A program made the translations under genes and the position numbers. The notes under the pieces were generated by a model. That model saw only the letters and a program-made list of their open reading frames with translations, searched no databases and was not told where the DNA came from. DNA of 64,000 nt from Fennellomyces sp. T-0311 (lineage: Eukaryota; Mucoromycota; Mucoromycetes; Mucorales; Lichtheimiaceae). Shown here in pieces: positions 59,307-64,000 of this stretch. The stretch lies in NCBI GenBank assembly GCA_025266875.1, contig JALLLT010000055.1, positions 124,001-188,000 on the forward strand. Reading direction: 5' to 3'. Position 1 is the stretch's first letter, and each line of letters begins with the position of its first letter.

Positions 59307-59462
59307 CCAATGACATAGAATAGGCTCTTATATATGCGTGTGTTTGAATATATATGTACTTTATTGAAGAGTGACAGGGGGAGGTCATTCGCTGTTTGGT
59401 AAACTGCGCCATAATACACTAAACCAGATAATATTTGTATAATCATCGTCAAGCAGAGCGCT

Positions 59463-59756
59463 TCAGTGGAAGTTCTTGCACCAGTGCTCGTGGCAGAACC
59501 GAAAAACATCCACCCCGCAGTCGCCGCAAAAGTCAGAGTAGCGTTGAAGCGCAATCACCGCCTCCTCGTCATTGCTTCGGCTGCTGCTGCTGCTGCTTGT
59601 TCGAGCGGACCCCAGAGTCGGTCGGATGGGCGATGGTGTTCGACACTGCGCTTGTGACATGATCCCGGGACTCTCTGCTGCTGGCTGATGGCTATCGACT
59701 TCCCGCATGCCGGAACAAGAGAAAGAGTGGAAAGAGAGAAGGAAAAAGAAACGCAT
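59463..59756 (-). CDS. Small putative zinc-binding protein, unknown
   Basis: Open frame of 97 codons, or 81 from the inner ATG at 59708 (MREVDSHQPAAES). The last part is a compact cysteine/histidine cluster, FCGDCGVDVFRFCHEHWCKN, preceded by a Ser-rich stretch. The cluster, C-x2-C-x6-C-H-x-H-x-C like, could bind zinc. It converges on the FAR-acyltransferase gene. No family recognised; the Ser run is partly trinucleotide-repeat encoded. Confidence 0.45.
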   Translation of the reverse strand: MRFFFLLSFHSFSCSGMREVDSHQPAAESPGIMSQAQCRTPSPIRPTLGSARTSSSSSSRSNDEEAVIALQRYSDFCGDCGVDVFRFCHEHWCKNFH

Positions 59757-59889
59757 GTATATTGGGCGTTTCCCTTATTTATCTCGCTATCCCATGCAGC
59801 CCTCCTTTCAGATGTTCGCTTTTTTCAAACAGCGAGTTCGAGACTCACACGATGAAACGCTGCATCGCCATAACAAATAAACCCTCAGC

Positions 59890-60051
59890 ATGACACGCCT
59901 GTTCCTGACCAAGAAGCTGCCAAGTGGCTTTCGAAGGCTCCAGCAATATCCAGAAAGCGAGCCGTCGCACGAAAACTCAGTCACCCCGCCTAAACCGCAC
60001 GGAGCAACGGGAAACAGTTCCGAATTGAATGTGCTCCTTGTGCTTCTTTAA
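59890..60051 (+). other. Upstream ORF in the leader of the YEATS2-like gene
   Basis: A 53-codon frame (MTRLFLTKKLPSGFRR start) ends 10 bases before the main ATG at 60062. If transcribed in the same leader it would limit translation of the main frame. The interval 59757-60061 holds nothing else. Confidence 0.3.
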
Positions 60052-60061
60052 CTTGAATACC

Positions 60062-62998
60062 ATGCGCTCCATTGACAATATACCACGAGGTAAGTCCGCA
60101 CCATTCTGAGCAGCCGCATCGAGTTCAACCAGCGCCACAGACGATGCAACAAAGAAAAAGATTCTGGACATTATCGACCATCAGTTTGATCTGGAGATTT
60201 ATCTGAAGCATCGTGAAGCTGCAACAATCCGACGAGAAATCGAAAAAGCAGAGGACACACTACGCGATCTGAAACTAGCAATCGACAATGGTATACCTAC
60301 AGCGATTATTCGCTTACGTCCACCGTGATTAATCCATTGAACAGAAGCAACGGCATCCGATGCACCCCATTACACGCGACGATCGGCGGCAGTTGCTTCG
60401 GCAGCCACTTTGGCCAGCGCACTGTATCAATCGTACCTGCCAAACGGCCCCAAAGCACAGCAAGTGCGAGGGCAAGTCTTGTACGGACGACGTAGCGATG
60501 GCGTCTTTGTTCGGTAAACAAGACATAGACAACAATAACAGCAAAAAGGCAAGTGTTGTAAACAGTTCCTTCACGTAGACTATCCTGCCCAGCATGCAAG
60601 CGCGAGGACTTTGCCAACCGCCAAGGCTTTTTGAACCATTGCCGCCTTGCACACGACTTGGAATTCGGCCCGTACGAACAAACCATGCTACGATGTGGCA
60701 CACCCGTCGATGAATCCGAGGTGCCGCTCGATGATCCCGCCCGTGTGCGACCTGTGACCATGCCAATACCGCCTGTCAAGTTAGTCCCCGCACACATGAC
60801 ATTGTTGATTTACGCTAACAAAAGTCTCTTAGACCAAAAAAGAAGGAGCGGGTAAGTGGGCGATTCTTTCTGATTCACGATTCTTTTGTACCAATACGTT
60901 TTCGTAGCCCACAATCAAGGTGTTTGAAGAGGACGTCGACCTTGAAACAGACAAAGTGCCGCAGAGCGACGATGCAACACCAACGCCACCACCTCCCCAT
61001 CCTATCCAAGCATCCAAATCACTCCCAGAGACGGCTCCTGCAGAGGTACCGCCTACACCCACCCGCACTGAGGAACCCAAACCAATGGAATCATTCGCTG
61101 CGGCAATGTCCTCCGCATCCACCCCCACCAGTGACAGCGGATCGCGTTTCTATATAAAGAAGCAGGTGGTTGTGGGCAATGTCAGCAAGTTCATCCTTCC
61201 AGGTAAGGGAAGGCGCATGCCCTAGATCGATGAATGAGACTTAACAGGGGAAAACAGAGAAGCGTGATCCTACACTGAAGGATTATACGCACAAATGGAT
61301 GGTCTACGTAGTCGAGCCACCACAAGCACAGGAAGTGGCCAAGTTCATCACAGGTGTAAGGTTCCACCTTCATCCAAGCTACAAGCCGCGTGACGTTGTG
61401 GATGTTACTGAGCCACCTTTTCGTCTAACAAGGCTAGGTTGGGGTGAGTTTCCAATACGAGTGCAACTCTTTTTTGTGGATAAAAAGCGAAACAAGAGTG
61501 TGGATATCATCCATCAAGTTAAGGTACAGCGTCCTCACTTATGTAAGGCAAAAGTGCTTATATGTAACGTTAAGCTTGACCAACTACATTCTGGCCGACA
61601 AATGCTGGGTGGGGAGCGGATAGTCGAGATCGAATTGGATCGAAATACAGACTTCGATGATGTATCCTCAACACCCGCTCCTTTGGCACCGATCGAGTTC
61701 TCTGCAGGGATTAGTAAAAGCCAAGCCGCTGCAATAGGTAAAAGAAAAAAAAAGAGCCATGATTTTTCACGATCTAATACAGTCCATAGCATCCAAGCAG
61801 AAAATGTCCTTGTTGCACGGTATACTGAAAGACAGCGTGCGCCTATTACCGATCATTCGTCCGGGTAAATACTATAATTCTGGTTCAATATCATAGACTA
61901 ATACATGCTTAGCGTCACAAACTGCATCATCCCTCCCGTATATTTGTGCAACGGGGATAAAGCAATATTTCGGATGGTCTGTTGGACGACGGAAAGCCTT
62001 GGAGGTATGAAAAAAAAATTTTAGGGCGATTTCATGAGTGTAGCAACTCACAGAAATTACACAGTGGCACCGAGCTCACATATTGCGCGTGCATGTACAG
62101 CAACGCGCAGTTGATACATTGGATGAAGTGCTCCGGTCTGCAGCTGCTGCGCTTTCAACTAAGGATGTCGTACTCTGGTGTCGCGAGAACCGATTCACAC
62201 CACGAAGGGCAGATGTTGATGACAGTAAGGGTGAAGAAATGGCATCAGCCACTGGCGTTGGTTACTGTAAGTTCTGCGGTTGCTATCGGGATCGCCATGG
62301 CAACGATGATGCCCACTGTCGTCATAAACCAAAGGAGTGGAATCCACGAAAGCGAGCGCTTAATGCTGTATCTAGCGTTGATACCTTGTTGGACCAACTC
62401 CCTACAGGCTGGGATAACATATCTGAAGGAGGTAATGTCCAGAATACTTGTTCTATCCTGATTTTATTTACTGTGAAATATAGATGACATGGATGTGGAT
62501 ATCGGTGACAGCGGTGCAACAGAAGAAGGGTCTGATGAAAGCAAGCAAGCAGGTCAATCACTGATAACATTGATACGGGAGAATCTTGAACAGGGTGGAC
62601 TCGTGGATGAAGGACATGTGGATTGGATCTGGTCTGTCATTGCCCAACTGCGACTGAAAGGTGTTATTGCCAATGATATGATAGAAGACCGTGATGGTAT
62701 GCTACGTGGGCCGACACGAGACTTTGATATCATAGAAGCTATGGATCAACGCTTAGTCACTGGCAACTTGCTTGTACAAATTGCCAAGGTATTTCTACGG
62801 CGATTGATCAAGTCGAGCCTGGAAGTCTATGAGAAACAGCGTGAACAGGAGCAACAAGGAGAAAATGATTCGGATAAAATCCTGGTGCCAATACATATCT
62901 ACCAAGGCGCACAGCAGGATCCAAACTTTGATGTTCTTACGAATCAATATATGGGGCCGCCGCAAGGGGACACGGATCTTAAAAAAGCAAAGGAATAA
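60062..62998 (+). CDS. YEATS2-like YEATS-domain protein (ATAC-type histone acetyltransferase complex)
   Basis: Reader of acylated histone lysines. The order of parts is that of metazoan YEATS2: N-terminal helix (KKKILDIIDHQFDLEIYLKH), an atypical zinc finger (LSCPACKREDFANRQGFLNH, then HDLEFGPYEQTMLRCGTPVD), a linker, the YEATS domain (DYTHKWMVYVVEPPQAQEVA, HLHPSYKPRDVVDVTEPPF, RLTRLGWGEFPIRVQLFFVD), a middle block (SLLHGILKDSVRLLPIIRPA, YFGWSVGRRKALEWHRAHIL), a CxxC finger (YCKFCGCYRDRHGNDDAHC) and a C-terminal helical region (WIWSVIAQLRLKGVIANDMI, EAMDQRLVTGNLLVQIAKVF). About eleven introns. The intron before LDQLHSGRQM is 48 nt with no in-frame stop, so retention would insert 16 residues. 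YEATS2 scaffolds the ATAC complex in animals; whether this fungus has ATAC is inference. Confidence 0.85.
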
Positions 62999-63160
62999 AT
63001 TATATTTGTACAGGCCATTATAGAAGGAAGAAAAAAGAAAAAGACTATGGAAAAGGAGAAAGCTATTATCTCGAGACCTGGCCGGAGTTGCGTAGTATGT
63101 TTAAAAAGATATACAAGTAGGAGTTGTGGGAAGGAGAGGATATGTAGGGTAAAATTATAC

Positions 63161-64000
63161 TTAGAGAAGACCAACGTTCCGCAGACTATCGTGGAGACAA
63201 ATGTCGTTAACTGCGGACATGACAAACTTGATTTGCTTTGTATCGGTTGCACAGGTAAAATGGGTATATATCTGCTTGGTCTCGGCAAGTGTGTTGAGCG
63301 ACACAAATCGATTAAGCAAATATTCGCAAGCGGCTTCGTACTTGTTACCACCCATATAGTCAGCGAAGTATTTTGATAATGGATTTCGTGGCAGCTTCTC
63401 TGCAAGCAAATCAATTTTGTTCAAGAACAGGATAATTGATGTCTTTGTGAACCATTTGGAGTTGCAGATGGAATCGAACAGCGTCAATGACTCTTGCAGA
63501 CGGTTGATGGATGAATCTTCAACTAGTACTTGATCATATTCGGATACAGCCACGAGGAATACAATTGCTGTAACGTTTTCGAAACAATGAATCCACTTCT
63601 TGCGCTCAGATCGTTGGCCGCCCACATCGAACATGCGATAGGTCATTTGACCAATAACAAATGTAGTTTCGGTAATACCCGTCGTCTTCACTCGAGATCG
63701 CAAGACGTCTTGATCACTTGGCATATAATTGGGGTGGCCGATGCGTACGATCGAATCAAAGTAACTAATGAATTCATTTAACACTTTATCTCATGCGTAA
63801 CGTGAAAAAAGTAACTTACTATCGTGCGGAATCATTCAGCTGGTATTCGTTGGACCGTCGGACACATTCACGCACACCTTGGTCTTCCCACAAAGAAGCA
63901 AGTGCTTCGACTAGTTCATGGCTCATCATTTCGATCTGAGGAGGTGCTTCCAAAATCATCTGTCGATGGACATCGTTGTGCGAATTTTGGAACGGGATGT
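63161..64000 (-). CDS. Heterotrimeric G-protein alpha subunit (5' part missing)
   Basis: Signal-transducing GTPase at the plasma membrane. The last two-thirds are visible; the myristoylated start and P-loop lie beyond 64000. The upstream exon (IPFQNSHNDVHRQMILEAPP, ECVRRSNEYQLNDSA) joins through an intron at 63775-63830 to YYFDSIVRIGHPNYMPSDQD. Switch I is RSRVKTTGITE with the Arg that cholera toxin can modify; switch II is FDVGGQRSERKKWIHCF. NKID and TCATDT bind guanine. The C-terminus is HDSLRNVGLL; it has Val at -4 instead of Cys, so no pertussis-toxin site, which fits the fungal class with non-Cys ends. The 3' end converges with the YEATS2-like gene. Confidence 0.93.

Noticed and set aside
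63047..63376. 109-codon plus-strand ORF overlapping the end of the G-alpha gene
   Set aside because: It is the reverse complement of conserved G-alpha coding sequence and has no features of its own.

Overview
This window is nuclear DNA from a filamentous fungus. Genes are cut by many short introns, mostly about 45-100 nt, with GT-AG borders and visible CTAAC/CTGAC-type branch points. The gene set includes fungus-specific proteins: Dad4 of the DASH complex, a heterokaryon-incompatibility (HET) domain protein, Sfh5 and a DUF1479 protein. An apparent YEATS2 orthologue and a fused Rsc7/Swp82-PHD protein point to an early-diverging lineage, probably Mucoromycota; that placement is inference. There are no rRNA genes, no recognisable tRNA genes, no CRISPR and no intact transposon. 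Most genes had to be assembled from exons by hand, so coordinates give the genomic span from start to stop codon and the main splice choices are stated.

Left part (1-24 kb): a chromatin-remodelling subunit with PHD fingers (runs off the left edge), DRG1 GTPase, a DUF1479 oxygenase-like protein, a GH15 trehalase/glucoamylase-like hydrolase, two membrane proteins of unknown role, an Rch1/SLC10A7-type transporter, mitochondrial ribosomal protein uL4, a single-pass SH3 protein and the Sec14-like protein Sfh5.

Middle (24-31 kb): an AT-rich stretch that looks empty but holds three tiny, spliced, paralogous genes (40, 35 and 46-55 codons). Each encodes a C-x-H-G-x5-C-x2-C-N-P motif, each has a 5-nt coding first exon and each has its own TATA box. 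I know no named family for them and regard them as the most novel content here. A HET-domain gene follows.

Right part (30-64 kb): calcineurin B, an acidic polyQ protein, a small orphan gene divergent from DAD4, a CNNM/Mam3-type DUF21 protein, COG3, a CYLD-like deubiquitinase with a possible CaaX terminus, 3-hydroxyacyl-CoA dehydrogenase, an orphan protein, a 1,574-residue fusion of fatty acyl-CoA reductase with a PlsB/GNPAT-type acyltransferase (motif I His replaced by Thr), a YEATS2-like subunit, and a G-protein alpha subunit cut by the right edge. The genes do not form one pathway. Themes that recur are chromatin (Rsc7-PHD, YEATS2), calcium and ion handling (calcineurin B, Rch1, CNNM) and lipid metabolism (Sfh5, HADH, FAR-acyltransferase). 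Gene-poor AT-rich blocks lie at about 14.6-17.7, 24-28.8, 39.5-42.4, 45.5-48.1 and 49-53.8 kb.
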